Part shown: piece after piece, positions 33,188 to 40,994 of the stretch | Layout of the letters: every line of letters starts with the position of its first letter | Position numbering within the stretch: position 1 is the first letter of the stretch | Origin: Streptomyces albicerus | Lineage (GTDB): Bacteria; Actinomycetota; Actinomycetes; Streptomycetales; Streptomycetaceae | DNA: 64,000 bases | Direction of reading: 5' to 3' | Assembly: GCF_008905045.1 (NCBI RefSeq) | Contig: NZ_VWMY01000020.1 | Span: 62,001 to 126,000, forward strand | Notes under the pieces: model-generated | Told to the model about the DNA's origin: nothing | The model's database searches: none | What the model saw: only the letters and a program-made list of their open reading frames with translations | Made by a program: the position numbers and the translations under genes

Positions 33188-33679
33188 GTGGTTCATAACA
33201 TCACTCCCGAAGCCCTTGTCGCCCACTACCAACTCGAGCCCATCCCCAAGGAGGGCGGCCTCTTCCGCCGTACCTGGGCGGGCCCCGAACGGCCCGACGG
33301 ACGCCCCGAGGGGTCCGCGATAGTGGTCCTGCTGACCTCGGAACCCGGTGACTTCTCCGCCCTGCACCGGCTCCCGGCCGACGAGACCTGGCACTTCTAC
33401 CTGGGGGATCCGCTGGAGATGCTGCTCCTGTCCCCCGACGGCACAGCCCGTACGGTCCTGCTCGGCCCGGACGTCCTCGGCGGCCAGCACCTCCAGTACA
33501 CCGTGCCCGCGCGCACCTGGATGGGCGCGCGGGTCGGCTCCGGCGGATCCTGGTCGTTCTTCGGGTGCACGATGGCGCCCGGTTTCACCTACGAGGGGTA
33601 CGAGCACGGGGACGCGGCCGAACTCACCGCCCGCTACCCGGCCGAGGCCGCGCGGATCGCCGCGCTGAGCCGACCGTGA
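33188..33679 (+). CDS. Cupin-domain protein (DUF985 type)
   Basis: 163 residues. A double-stranded beta-helix with the DUF985 features LIAHYQLEPIPKEGG-like start (here LVAHYQLEPIPKEGGLF), YLL/VVLLTSEPGDFSALHRL, DETWHFYLGDPLEMLLL and GFTYEGYEHGDAAEL. The family is of unknown function, possibly sugar-related. The GTG at 33188 starts it. The stop overlaps the GTG of the SDR gene (GTGA), which suggests coupling. Confidence 0.82.
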   Translation: MVHNITPEALVAHYQLEPIPKEGGLFRRTWAGPERPDGRPEGSAIVVLLTSEPGDFSALHRLPADETWHFYLGDPLEMLLLSPDGTARTVLLGPDVLGGQHLQYTVPARTWMGARVGSGGSWSFFGCTMAPGFTYEGYEHGDAAELTARYPAEAARIAALSRP

Positions 33680-34506
33680 GCGGCATGACCGACCGGCCGC
33701 CCGGCGGGCCGGCCACTGGGCTGCTCGACGGTCAGGTGGCCCTCGTCACCGGGGCCGGCGGCGGTATCGGGCGGGGTATCGCGCTGCGGTTCGCCGCTGC
33801 GGGGGCGGCGGTCGCCGTCCACTTCCGTACGAACGCGGACGCGGCCCGTGAAGTCGTCGCCCTCATCACGGGCTCAGGCGGACGCGCGGTGGCCCTGCAC
33901 GCCGACCTGACCGTCGAGGACGAGTGCCACCGCCTGGTGCGCGAGGCGGCCGACTGGGGCGGCGGCCCGCTGACGGCACTCGTCAACAACGCCGGCGTAC
34001 AGCCGGTCCAGGAGCTGCCCGGGATGACGGCGGGGGACTGGCGGGCGGTGGTGGACGCCAATGTGTCGAGCGTGTTCGCGTGTACGCAGGCGGCCGCTGA
34101 GGTGATGCGGCGGGACGCGAGTGGCCGGAGTGACCGGCCCGGCGAGCCTGTGGGCAGCATCACCCACATCGCGTCCATCGAGGCCACGCACCCCGCCCCT
34201 CACCACGCGCACTACTCCGCGTCCAAGGCGGCCGTCGTCATGCACGCGCGCTCGGCGGCCCTGGAGTACGGTCCCTACGGCATCCGCGTCAACACCGTCT
34301 CCCCGGGGCTGATCGACCGCGAGGGCCTCGCGGAGGCGTGGCCGGAGGGCGTACGGCGCTGGCGGGAGGCGGTTCCCACCGGGAGGCTGGGGCGCCCCGA
34401 GGACGTGGGCGACGCCTGTGTGTTCCTCGCCTCGCCGATGGCGTCCTGGATCACGGGACACGACCTGGTCGTGGACGGAGGGGTGTCGGCGCGGCCGACG
34501 TGGTGA
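33676..34506 (+). CDS. Short-chain dehydrogenase/reductase
   Basis: 276 residues. Rossmann motif TGAGGGIGRGIAL, NNAGVQPV, catalytic Ser (HIASIEATH) with the YSASKAA Tyr-Lys pair, and the C-terminal SWITGHDLVVDGG typical of FabG-like SDRs. NAD(P)H-dependent oxidoreduction of an unknown alcohol/ketone. The GTG at 33676 overlaps the cupin stop; ATG at 33685 is an alternative. A serine/arginine-rich insertion (RDASGRSDRPGEPVGS) precedes the catalytic strand. Confidence 0.87.
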   Translation: MSGMTDRPPGGPATGLLDGQVALVTGAGGGIGRGIALRFAAAGAAVAVHFRTNADAAREVVALITGSGGRAVALHADLTVEDECHRLVREAADWGGGPLTALVNNAGVQPVQELPGMTAGDWRAVVDANVSSVFACTQAAAEVMRRDASGRSDRPGEPVGSITHIASIEATHPAPHHAHYSASKAAVVMHARSAALEYGPYGIRVNTVSPGLIDREGLAEAWPEGVRRWREAVPTGRLGRPEDVGDACVFLASPMASWITGHDLVVDGGVSARPTW

Positions 34507-34550
34507 GCGCGGCCAGGTTGTCCGAGAGGCGCGGCCGGGTTGTCCGAGAG
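34507..34550. repeat. 22-bp tandem duplication
   Basis: Copies 34507-34528 and 34529-34550 differ at one base (GCGCGGCC then A or G, then GGTTGTCCGAGAG). A third diverged half follows. Non-coding, between the SDR and copper-protein genes. Confidence 0.9.
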
Positions 34551-34669
34551 CGCGGGCGGGCGGTCCGGGAGGGTGCGGGCGGCGTTGAACAAGGTGTCGC
34601 GTACATCCGTACCTTCACCGAGGCCGCAGACATACATGTACATGGAGTTCTGGGAGAGGGAGAGGCGAC

Positions 34670-36685
34670 GTGGGCCGAGTGCGCCGCATGCACCGAGTAC
34701 TGGCGGTAGTACTACGGGTGTCGGCGCCGCGCCGGGCAGTGGCCCTCCTGGCCCTGCTGGGCACGCTGTTCCTGCTGGGCGGTGCGGGCTCCGTGTCCGC
34801 CCACTCGGCCGTGCGCGACACCGACCCCCGTGAGGGAAGCGTCCTCAAGTCCGCCCCGGAACACGTCACCATGACCTTCACCGAGTCGGTCGGCGTCTCC
34901 GACGACTCGTTCCGTGTCCTCAGCCCCGACAACCGCCGGGTGAACGCGGGCGACACGAAGCACGTCCCCGGCCGTTCCGACACCGTCCGTGTACCGCTCG
35001 GCGACAACCTGTCCGACGGTACGTACACCGTGGCCTGGCGTGTGGTCTCGGCGGACAGCCACCCCATCTCCGGCGCCTTCACCTTCTCCATCGGCGAACC
35101 CTCCGAGACCACGGCCTCCGTCTCCGCCGAACCGGCTGTGAACCCCGCCTCGGGCGCCCTCTACGACATCGCCCGCTACGCCGCGTACGCCGCCGTCGCC
35201 CTGCTCATCGGCGCGGCCACCTTCGTCTTCGCCTGCCGTCCGCCCACCACCGCGCCCGTGCGCGGACTCCTGCGCATCGGCTGGTGGACCCTCCTCGTCA
35301 CCACCGTCGCGCTCCTGTTCCTGCGCGGCCCGTACGCGCGAGGCACCGGCCCCTCGACGGTCCTCGACCTCTCCCTCCTCGAGAACACGCTGACCAGCAG
35401 GCCGGGTTGGGCCCTGCTGGCCCGGCTGGTGCTGCTGGCGGGGGCGGCGGTCTTCCTCGTACGCCACGTACAGCACGTACAACAGCACGTAGGGCACGTA
35501 CGGACGGATGCGGGACCGGGAGTAGGGCGGGCGCCGGACCCGAAGCCCGGTGTTCTCGCGGGCGGCGGACTCCTGGCCGTCGGCCTGGCGGGCACCTGGG
35601 CCGCCGCCGAGCACGCCTCCGCGGGGATCCAGGTCCCGGCGGCGATGACCTCGTCCGTACTGCATCTGCTGGCGATGGCGGTCTGGCTGGGCGGCCTCGC
35701 GGCGCTCCTTGCCACGCTCCAGCGCTCGGACACCCCGCTCACGGCCGCCACCGTGGCCCGCTTCTCCCGCCTCGCGTTCGCCTCGGTCGCGGTTCTCGTG
35801 CTGACCGGTGTCTACCAGTCCTGGCGGGGGCTCGGCTCGTGGGATGCCGTCCTCGGTACGTCGTACGGAAAGATCCTGGTCGCGAAGGTGTGCGCGGTGG
35901 TGCTGTTGCTGGCGGCGGCGGGGTATTCGCGCCGCTGGACGGCTCAACTGCTGGGTGCGGAGCGGCCGTTGACGGTGCCGGTGCTGGAGACGGTGGGGGC
36001 GGCGCGTACGGGCGTGGGTTCGGGTTCGGGTTCGGGTGCGGGCGTGGCTTCGGATACGGGCGCGGGTTCGGGCACGGCTGCGGGTGCGGGCACCGGGGAC
36101 TCCACGCCGACCCTTCGCGAGAACGGCTCCGAGCCCGCGACGGAAACCGGACCGGAACCGGCACCGGAACCCGCCGACGGAGAAACCGACGCCCGCCACC
36201 GTTCCCTGCGCCGCTCGGTGCTCGCCGAAGTCGTCGTGGGCGTGGTGGTGCTGGTCATCACGACGGTCCTCACCGGCACCCAGCCGGGCCGGGCCGAGAC
36301 CGAGACGGCGGCGGCCGGGAGCACCGCGCCCGCCGGACAACCGACCGCGTCGACGACCCTGATCCCCTTCGACGTCGGGACCCCGGGCGGCCAGGGCAAG
36401 GTCCAGATCGTCCTGGAACCCGCCCGGGTCGGCGAGAACACCGTCGAGGCGGTCATCATCGGCCCCGACGGAGGCATTGCCACGGTCCCCGAGATCCGCC
36501 TCACCTTCACCCTCCCGTCCGAGAAGATCGGCCCCATCGACGCCCAACTCACCAACAAGGGCGGCTACTGGGGCACGGAGTCTCTCCAACTCCCCCTCCC
36601 CGGCACCTGGACGATGAAGGTCACGATCCGTACGTCGGACGTCGACCAGGTGTCGGAGTCGAGGTCGGTGAAGATCACACGCTGA
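34670..36685 (+). CDS. CopC-CopD fusion with C-terminal YtkA-like domain
   Basis: 671 residues. Signal peptide, then a mature N-terminal His (SAHSAVRDTDPREG) and CopC beta-barrel (VTMTFTESVGVSDDSF, WRVVSADSHPISGAFTFSIG with a second His). Eight or so membrane helices of CopD follow (YAAYAAVALLIGAATFVFAC onward). Next come a Gly/Ser/Ala-rich cytoplasmic linker around residues 440-510, another helix and a C-terminal YtkA/FixH-like beta domain (TLIPFDVGTPGGQGKVQIVLE). Copper binding and import is the family role. GTG at 34670 has GAGAGG four bases upstream. Confidence 0.87.
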   Translation: MGRVRRMHRVLAVVLRVSAPRRAVALLALLGTLFLLGGAGSVSAHSAVRDTDPREGSVLKSAPEHVTMTFTESVGVSDDSFRVLSPDNRRVNAGDTKHVPGRSDTVRVPLGDNLSDGTYTVAWRVVSADSHPISGAFTFSIGEPSETTASVSAEPAVNPASGALYDIARYAAYAAVALLIGAATFVFACRPPTTAPVRGLLRIGWWTLLVTTVALLFLRGPYARGTGPSTVLDLSLLENTLTSRPGWALLARLVLLAGAAVFLVRHVQHVQQHVGHVRTDAGPGVGRAPDPKPGVLAGGGLLAVGLAGTWAAAEHASAGIQVPAAMTSSVLHLLAMAVWLGGLAALLATLQRSDTPLTAATVARFSRLAFASVAVLVLTGVYQSWRGLGSWDAVLGTSYGKILVAKVCAVVLLLAAAGYSRRWTAQLLGAERPLTVPVLETVGAARTGVGSGSGSGAGVASDTGAGSGTAAGAGTGDSTPTLRENGSEPATETGPEPAPEPADGETDARHRSLRRSVLAEVVVGVVVLVITTVLTGTQPGRAETETAAAGSTAPAGQPTASTTLIPFDVGTPGGQGKVQIVLEPARVGENTVEAVIIGPDGGIATVPEIRLTFTLPSEKIGPIDAQLTNKGGYWGTESLQLPLPGTWTMKVTIRTSDVDQVSESRSVKITR

Positions 36686-36721
36686 CCGGCCGGTTTGCTG
36701 CCGGCCTCGGGGCCAGGGGCG

Positions 36722-37762
36722 TCACCAGGACGGCATGATCGCCTCGGGGTAGCGGGAGCCGGCCGCGCCCTTCGGGAGGATCTCCTGGACGCGGGCGAGG
36801 TCCTGCGGGGTGAGCGTGACGGCCGCGGCCGCGACGTTCTCGGCGAGGCGGTCCGGGCTGCGGGTACCGGGGATCGGCACGATGTCGTCGCCCTGCGCCA
36901 GCAGCCAGGCGAGGGCCAGTTGCGTGACGGAGATGTCCTTGGCGGCCGCGAGGGCGGTCAACTCCCGGATGGCGGCGAGGTTCTGCTCGTAGTTGCCGGG
37001 CTGCCAGCGGTCGTCCCAGCTGCGCATGTCGTCGGCGGGGTACTCGGCGGCGGGCTTCACCGCGCTGGTGAGGAAACCGCGGCCGAGTGGCGAGTACGGC
37101 ACGAAGCCGATGCCGAGTTCGCGCACCACGGGCAGTACGTGCGCCTCCACGGCCCGCTCGAAGACGGAGTACTCGGTCTGCAGCACGGACACCGGGTGGA
37201 CGGCGTGGGCGCGCCGGATGATGTCGGGGCCCGCCTCGCTGAGCCCGAGGTAGCGCACCTTGCCTTCGGCGATCAGCTCGCCGACCGTGCCCGCCACGTC
37301 CTCGATCGGCACGTCCGGGTCGACGCGGTGCTGGTAGAGCACGTCGATGCGGTCGGTGCCGAGGTGGCGCAGGCTGTTCTCGGTGACCTCGCGGATGTGC
37401 TCGGGGCGGCTGTTCAGCGCGTAGCCCTCGGCGTTCTGCGGGGCGCTCATGTCGAAGCCGAACTTGGTGGCGATCACGACGTCGTCGCGGAAGTCCCGCA
37501 CGGCACGGCCGAGCAGTTGTTCATTGCTCCCGGTGCCCATGCCGTACAGCTCGGCGGTGTCGAAGAGGGTGACGCCGAGTTCGTACGCCCGGCGGATGGT
37601 GGCGATGCCGCCGGGCTCGTCACCGGCGCCGTAGGCCATGGTCATGCCCATGGTGCCGAGGCCGATGGCACCGGCCGTCAGACCCTGGGCGCCGAGGGCA
37701 CGGGTCGGCAGCTTGTTGTCTTTGCCCTGGTACTTGTCCTGCTGTGCGTCCTGCTGTGTCAT
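36722..37762 (-). CDS. Aldo/keto reductase
   Basis: 346 residues, (beta/alpha)8 barrel. Catalytic Asp and Tyr in LFDTAELYGMG, Lys in VIATKFGF, His in LYQHRVDPDVP; NADPH-binding C-terminal part VPIPGTRSPDRLAEN. AKR13-like stand-alone reductase of carbonyls. Divergent from an AraC-family gene, which may regulate it; the gap (37763-37872) carries a small palindrome GATCCT-CTC-AGGATC at 37826-37840. Confidence 0.9.
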   Translation of the reverse strand: MTQQDAQQDKYQGKDNKLPTRALGAQGLTAGAIGLGTMGMTMAYGAGDEPGGIATIRRAYELGVTLFDTAELYGMGTGSNEQLLGRAVRDFRDDVVIATKFGFDMSAPQNAEGYALNSRPEHIREVTENSLRHLGTDRIDVLYQHRVDPDVPIEDVAGTVGELIAEGKVRYLGLSEAGPDIIRRAHAVHPVSVLQTEYSVFERAVEAHVLPVVRELGIGFVPYSPLGRGFLTSAVKPAAEYPADDMRSWDDRWQPGNYEQNLAAIRELTALAAAKDISVTQLALAWLLAQGDDIVPIPGTRSPDRLAENVAAAAVTLTPQDLARVQEILPKGAAGSRYPEAIMPSW

Positions 37763-37872
37763 GCCGTCAACGCTAGGAGCGCGGGCATCGCGAGGGCATG
37801 GGCCACGGGCCGCATAGGATTGCCTGATCCTCTCAGGATCCGGCCCAGGAACAGCTACCCAGGGAGCGCTTC

Positions 37873-38763
37873 ATGCTGGACGAGCTCGCGGCGGCCATCG
37901 CCCGGCACGGCGACGACTGGTGGTCCGACACCGCGGTGCCACGCCTCCGGCTGGTGAGGCTGGACGAGCCCATCACCCCCATCGACCTGCTGTACGAGCC
38001 GATGATCTGCTTCATCGTCGACGGCTCCAAGAGCAGTGTCGCGGGCGAGAGGAGCTGGACGACCGGGAGCGGGGAGATGCTCTTCAACTCGCTCGTGCTG
38101 CCGGTCACCTCCACGTTCGAGCGGCTGCCGTACCGCTCGGCGGTGCTGCGCCTCGACGGCCCGACGCTCGCCGACCTCCTGCTGGAACTGGACGGAACGG
38201 ACCCCGTCACGCTCACCGGGCCCGAGCCCGGCGAGCAGATCACCGCACCGATGACCCCCGAGATCGTCGACGCGGTCACCCGATGGGTACGGCTGCTCGA
38301 TACCCCGGACGACATCCGCCCCCTGGCGAACCGTATCGAGGGCGAGATCCTCTACCGCCTGCTCGGCAGTCCCCTCGGCCCGACGCTGCGTCACTTCACG
38401 CTTGCGGACACCGCCGCCGCCCGGGTCCGCACGGCGGCCAGGTGGATCTGCGCCCACTTCACCGAGCCGCTCAGCATCGAAACGATCGCCGCGGTGGCCC
38501 ACATGAGCCCCGCCACCCTGCACCGCCACTTCAAGGCCGCCACCGGCATGAGCCCACTGCGCTTCCAGAAACACCTGCGGCTTCAGGAGGCCCGCCGCCG
38601 TCTGCTCACCGGCGACACCACGGCGGCCCTGGTCGCGGAAGCGGTCGGCTATGTGAGCGCGACGCAGTTCAACCGGGAGTACCGACGGGCGTACGGCCTG
38701 CCGCCGGGGCAGGACGCGGCTCGCCTGCGGGATCGGCTGGCGGAGGCGGGGCGGGGAGCGTAA
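37873..38763 (+). CDS. AraC-family transcriptional regulator
   Basis: 296 residues. N-terminal AraC_N-type (PF06719) beta-domain (YEPMICFIVDGSKSSVAGE, MLFNSLVLPVTSTFE) and two C-terminal helix-turn-helix units (LSIETIAAVAHMSPATLHRHFKAATGMSPLRFQK, LVAEAVGYVSATQFNREYRRAYG). Divergent from the aldo/keto reductase gene, its likely target. Confidence 0.9.
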   Translation: MLDELAAAIARHGDDWWSDTAVPRLRLVRLDEPITPIDLLYEPMICFIVDGSKSSVAGERSWTTGSGEMLFNSLVLPVTSTFERLPYRSAVLRLDGPTLADLLLELDGTDPVTLTGPEPGEQITAPMTPEIVDAVTRWVRLLDTPDDIRPLANRIEGEILYRLLGSPLGPTLRHFTLADTAAARVRTAARWICAHFTEPLSIETIAAVAHMSPATLHRHFKAATGMSPLRFQKHLRLQEARRRLLTGDTTAALVAEAVGYVSATQFNREYRRAYGLPPGQDAARLRDRLAEAGRGA

Positions 38764-38775
38764 GGGCGACCTCGG

Positions 38776-39363
38776 TCAGGGTTCCCAGTGGGCGAGCCTG
38801 TCCAATGCGGCGGCGGTCCGTGTGAATCCCTGCTCGCCGAGCAGAGCGCGCAACTCGCCGTTGAAGCGGTCGATTTCGGGCTGGGCGGCGCGGAGGGCGG
38901 CGTCGCCGTCGACGGTCAACTCCAGCGTCACGGCGCGGTGTTCGCGCGGGTGCGCCGCTTTGGTGAGGAGACCGGCCGCGGTGAGCCGGGTGACGAGCGC
39001 GGTGACGGCGGACTCGCGCAGTCCCAGGGTGCGGGCGAGTTCCCGCTGGGTGACGCCCGGCCGATCGCGCACGGCGAACAGCGCGCCGAGCTGGGCCGTG
39101 GTGATCCCGGCGGCGGCCAGGCAACGCCGGTCCGCGGCCGTACGCAACTGGTGCGCGGCCCGCTGGAGTAGGAAGAAGAGACGCTGGTCGGGCTGGGGCG
39201 GATTCCCGGATTCGGGTATGTCCGCCGGGGTGGGCGTGTCCCCAGGCTCAGGCATGTCTCCAGGCTCAGGCATGTCCCCGGGCTCAGGCACGGCCCCAGG
39301 GTCGGGCCCAGGGGAGTGTTTTGGGCCGGGCTCGGGCTCGGTCTCGGGCATGGGCATGGGCAT
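38776..39363 (-). CDS. MarR-family regulator with proline-rich repeat leader
   Basis: 195 residues. The first about 55 are disordered repeats of the type PEPGDM (encoded by short direct repeats at 39230-39300). The MarR core follows: RAAHQLRTAADRRCLAAAGI, VTQRELARTLGLRESAVTALVTRLTAAGLL, the wing HPREHRAVTLELTVDG. Several ATGs (39363, 39357, 39351) precede the repeats, so the start is uncertain. Divergent from the thioesterase gene across a perfect palindrome. Confidence 0.8.
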   Translation of the reverse strand: MPMPMPETEPEPGPKHSPGPDPGAVPEPGDMPEPGDMPEPGDTPTPADIPESGNPPQPDQRLFFLLQRAAHQLRTAADRRCLAAAGITTAQLGALFAVRDRPGVTQRELARTLGLRESAVTALVTRLTAAGLLTKAAHPREHRAVTLELTVDGDAALRAAQPEIDRFNGELRALLGEQGFTRTAAALDRLAHWEP

Positions 39364-39399
39364 GGGCCGATCTTGACAGACAAGAAGGCTGCGCGGGAT

Positions 39400-39423
39400 C
39401 CTCGCTTCACTAGTGAAGCGAGG
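39400..39423. promoter_or_regulatory. 24-bp perfect palindrome, MarR operator candidate
   Basis: Half-site CCTCGCTTCACT followed immediately by its exact reverse complement; the centre is ACTAGT. It lies between the divergent marR (start 39363) and thioesterase (start 39430) genes, downstream of a TTGACA at 39373-39378. Position and symmetry make it the likely operator for the MarR protein. Confidence 0.7.
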
Positions 39424-39429
39424 TGCGGT

Positions 39430-39849
39430 GTGAACGACATCCCGGATCTGCCGGCCGCGCAGAAGGTGCTGGCGGCCCAGCCCTTCAGCAACCTGCTCGG
39501 CGCCCGCCTGGTGGCCTTCGGGGACGGCGGGGCGACGCTGGAGCTGGACATCCGCGACGAGCTGCGCCAGCAGTACGGCTTCGTGCACGGCGGCGTGCTC
39601 GGCTACGCGGCGGACAACGCACTGACCTTCGCCGCAGGCTCCGTGGCCGGCGCCCGGCTGATCACGGCCGGCTTCACCATCGACTACCTGCGCCCCGCCG
39701 AGGGCACACTGCTACGGGCCGACGCCCGGGTCGTCCGCGCCGGTCGCACACGCGTCGTGTGCCGCTGCGACCTGTCCACCGTGAACGACGAGGGCACCGA
39801 GAGCCTGTGCGCGGTGGCGCAGGGCACGATCGCGGTGTCGGGGGGCTAG
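39430..39849 (+). CDS. PaaI-family hotdog-fold thioesterase
   Basis: 139 residues. Hotdog motif YGFVHGGVLGYAADNALTFAA (HGG signature of acyl-CoA thioesterases of the PaaI type), then LITAGFTIDYLRPAEG and VVCRCDLSTV. Hydrolyses acyl- or aryl-CoA thioesters. The GTG at 39430 with GAGG upstream is the best start. It is controlled, presumably, by the divergent MarR regulator. Confidence 0.87.
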   Translation: MNDIPDLPAAQKVLAAQPFSNLLGARLVAFGDGGATLELDIRDELRQQYGFVHGGVLGYAADNALTFAAGSVAGARLITAGFTIDYLRPAEGTLLRADARVVRAGRTRVVCRCDLSTVNDEGTESLCAVAQGTIAVSGG

Positions 39850-40015
39850 TCCGGAGGCTGACGCAGGGCGGGCTCGTCGCGTCGCCAGGAGGCTGACGGG
39901 GGCCGGGGTCATCGCTCGGAGGCCGACCCGGTGCGGGCGCCGTGGGCCGACGCGATGCTGATCGGCCCAGGCCCCCGCACCTGAAGGCCTACGTCATCGC
40001 AAGGTCTGGCTGCAC

Positions 40016-40035
40016 CCCGTGCACCGGTGCACGGG
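40016..40035. repeat. 20-bp perfect palindrome
   Basis: CCCGTGCACCGGTGCACGGG, exact palindrome, no gene immediately around it. Operator or hairpin; no role assigned. Confidence 0.7.
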
Positions 40036-40212
40036 AAGTTCCCCTCGACCTCGACGATCCCGTCGCTCGCGCTCGCGCGCGCTCGTCCGCCGCCAAGCAG
40101 TCTCGGCAACTCAACCTCCTGGAACAAACACCACACCGCGCGCATCGAGTTCCGCAACGACTGTCGCGAGCGGTGGCCGGACGCGAGGAGGTAGCAGGTG
40201 TGACCTCCGGCG

Positions 40213-40335
40213 TCAGCCGCGACCGGCGATGCTGGACACGCAGGTCTCGTTGCCCTCGGCGTCGGCCGACACCCACCACGAGGGTGCGTGTCCGTCGGTC
40301 ACCAGGTGTCCGCCGACCGCGATCACCGCGGCCAC
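40213..40335 (-). pseudogene. VOC (glyoxalase/bleomycin-resistance) family, C-terminal remnant
   Basis: Minus-strand translation reads AAVIAVGGHLVTDGHAPSWW, then VSADAEGNETCVSS and a stop. This matches the last third of VOC proteins (GG..V.D....WWV.AD.EGNE.CV). No upstream part of the family is present; the frame runs into the tRNA terminator hairpin. Probably truncated when the region next to tRNA-Ser was rearranged. Confidence 0.6.
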
Positions 40336-40370
40336 GCGCGCTTGGCGGACAACGCTTGGCGGACAACGAC

Positions 40371-40403
40371 GAAGGGCCCCACCGCGAATGTGTGGGGCCC
40401 TTC
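40371..40403 (-). terminator. Displaced terminator of tRNA-Ser at the left island end
   Basis: GAAGGGCCCCAC (40371-40382) with GTGGGGCCCTTC (40392-40403), 9-base loop. Nearly identical to the hairpin at 50008-50039; the loop differs. It marks the original chromosomal 3' flank of the tRNA. Confidence 0.8.
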
Positions 40404-40481
40404 GACATCGTGCCCGGTGAGGCACTGGCGGAGGATACGAGATTCGAACTCGTGAGGGGTTGCCCCCAACACGCTTTCCAA
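40392..40481. repeat. attL: 90-bp direct repeat including 3' half of tRNA-Ser
   Basis: Identical over 90 bp to 50028-50117. It contains the tRNA-Ser 3' part from the anticodon loop (CTTTCCAA at its right end) through T arm, acceptor and CCA, plus part of the terminator. To its right the sequence no longer continues as tRNA (ACTGTG instead of AGCGTG), so this copy is a non-functional fragment. Confidence 0.93.
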
Positions 40482-40664
40482 CTGTGTTGGTGGGGTGACG
40501 GGCTGGGTGCGGGGGCGTTCACCTGGGTTCATGGGCGGCTGGCCGCCGGTGTGAGGACGGCTCCGGGTCTCGCCTGAACGGCCGTGAACGGCGCTGAATG
40601 AGACGGAAAGTGAGACGGTCGGTGGGCCGGGCTCGTTAGCATCTTCGCTGTTGAAGGGGGAGTC

Positions 40665-40994
40665 ATGGCACTGGTCGGCAAGGGATCGCGACGGATCGTT
40701 GTCGACGGCACGGTCTACCGCTGGCGGCTGCGGGGCCGGCCGACGTACTGCCAAGGGCTGGCGTGGTCGCCGTGTACGTTCGCGGTGGAGCATGCGAACA
40801 CTCCGGGGACAACGCTCGTGGTCACCACCGACCAGCCGCATCCGAGCAACTGGATCGGCCGCGAAGCTGAGCCTGTGCTGCCGTCCGGTGTCGCCGCGGC
40901 TGTTCGGCTTGCCTTGCGTGAGGGTTGGACTCCGACGGCTCCGGGCTCCTCGTTCCACCTCGACCAGTCCACTGGCTTCATGTCCTCGTCCTGA
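40665..40994 (+). CDS. Hypothetical protein
   Basis: 109 residues, ATG with a strong ribosome site (GAAGGGGGAG). Sequence features: RRIVVDGTVYRWRLRGRPTY, WSPCTFAVEHANTPGTTLVV, HPSNWIGREAEPVLPSGVAAAVRLALREGW. Looks like a small compact alpha/beta protein seen in many streptomycetes without assigned role. First gene inside the island from the left. Confidence 0.7.
   Translation: MALVGKGSRRIVVDGTVYRWRLRGRPTYCQGLAWSPCTFAVEHANTPGTTLVVTTDQPHPSNWIGREAEPVLPSGVAAAVRLALREGWTPTAPGSSFHLDQSTGFMSSS

Larger units (their letters stand above)
39850..40370. other. Gap with gene remnants at the island's left edge
   Basis: About 520 bases without an intact gene. It holds a 20-bp perfect palindrome (40016-40035), the C-terminal remnant of a VOC gene (40213-40335) and a repeat GCTTGGCGGACAAC twice (near 40339-40368). 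This is the chromosomal side of the integration site. Confidence 0.6.

Noticed and set aside
33157..33196. Longer kinase-like protein starting at 33196
   Set aside because: It has a ribosome site too, but it would overlap the divergent cupin start; I kept 33157 and noted the alternative.
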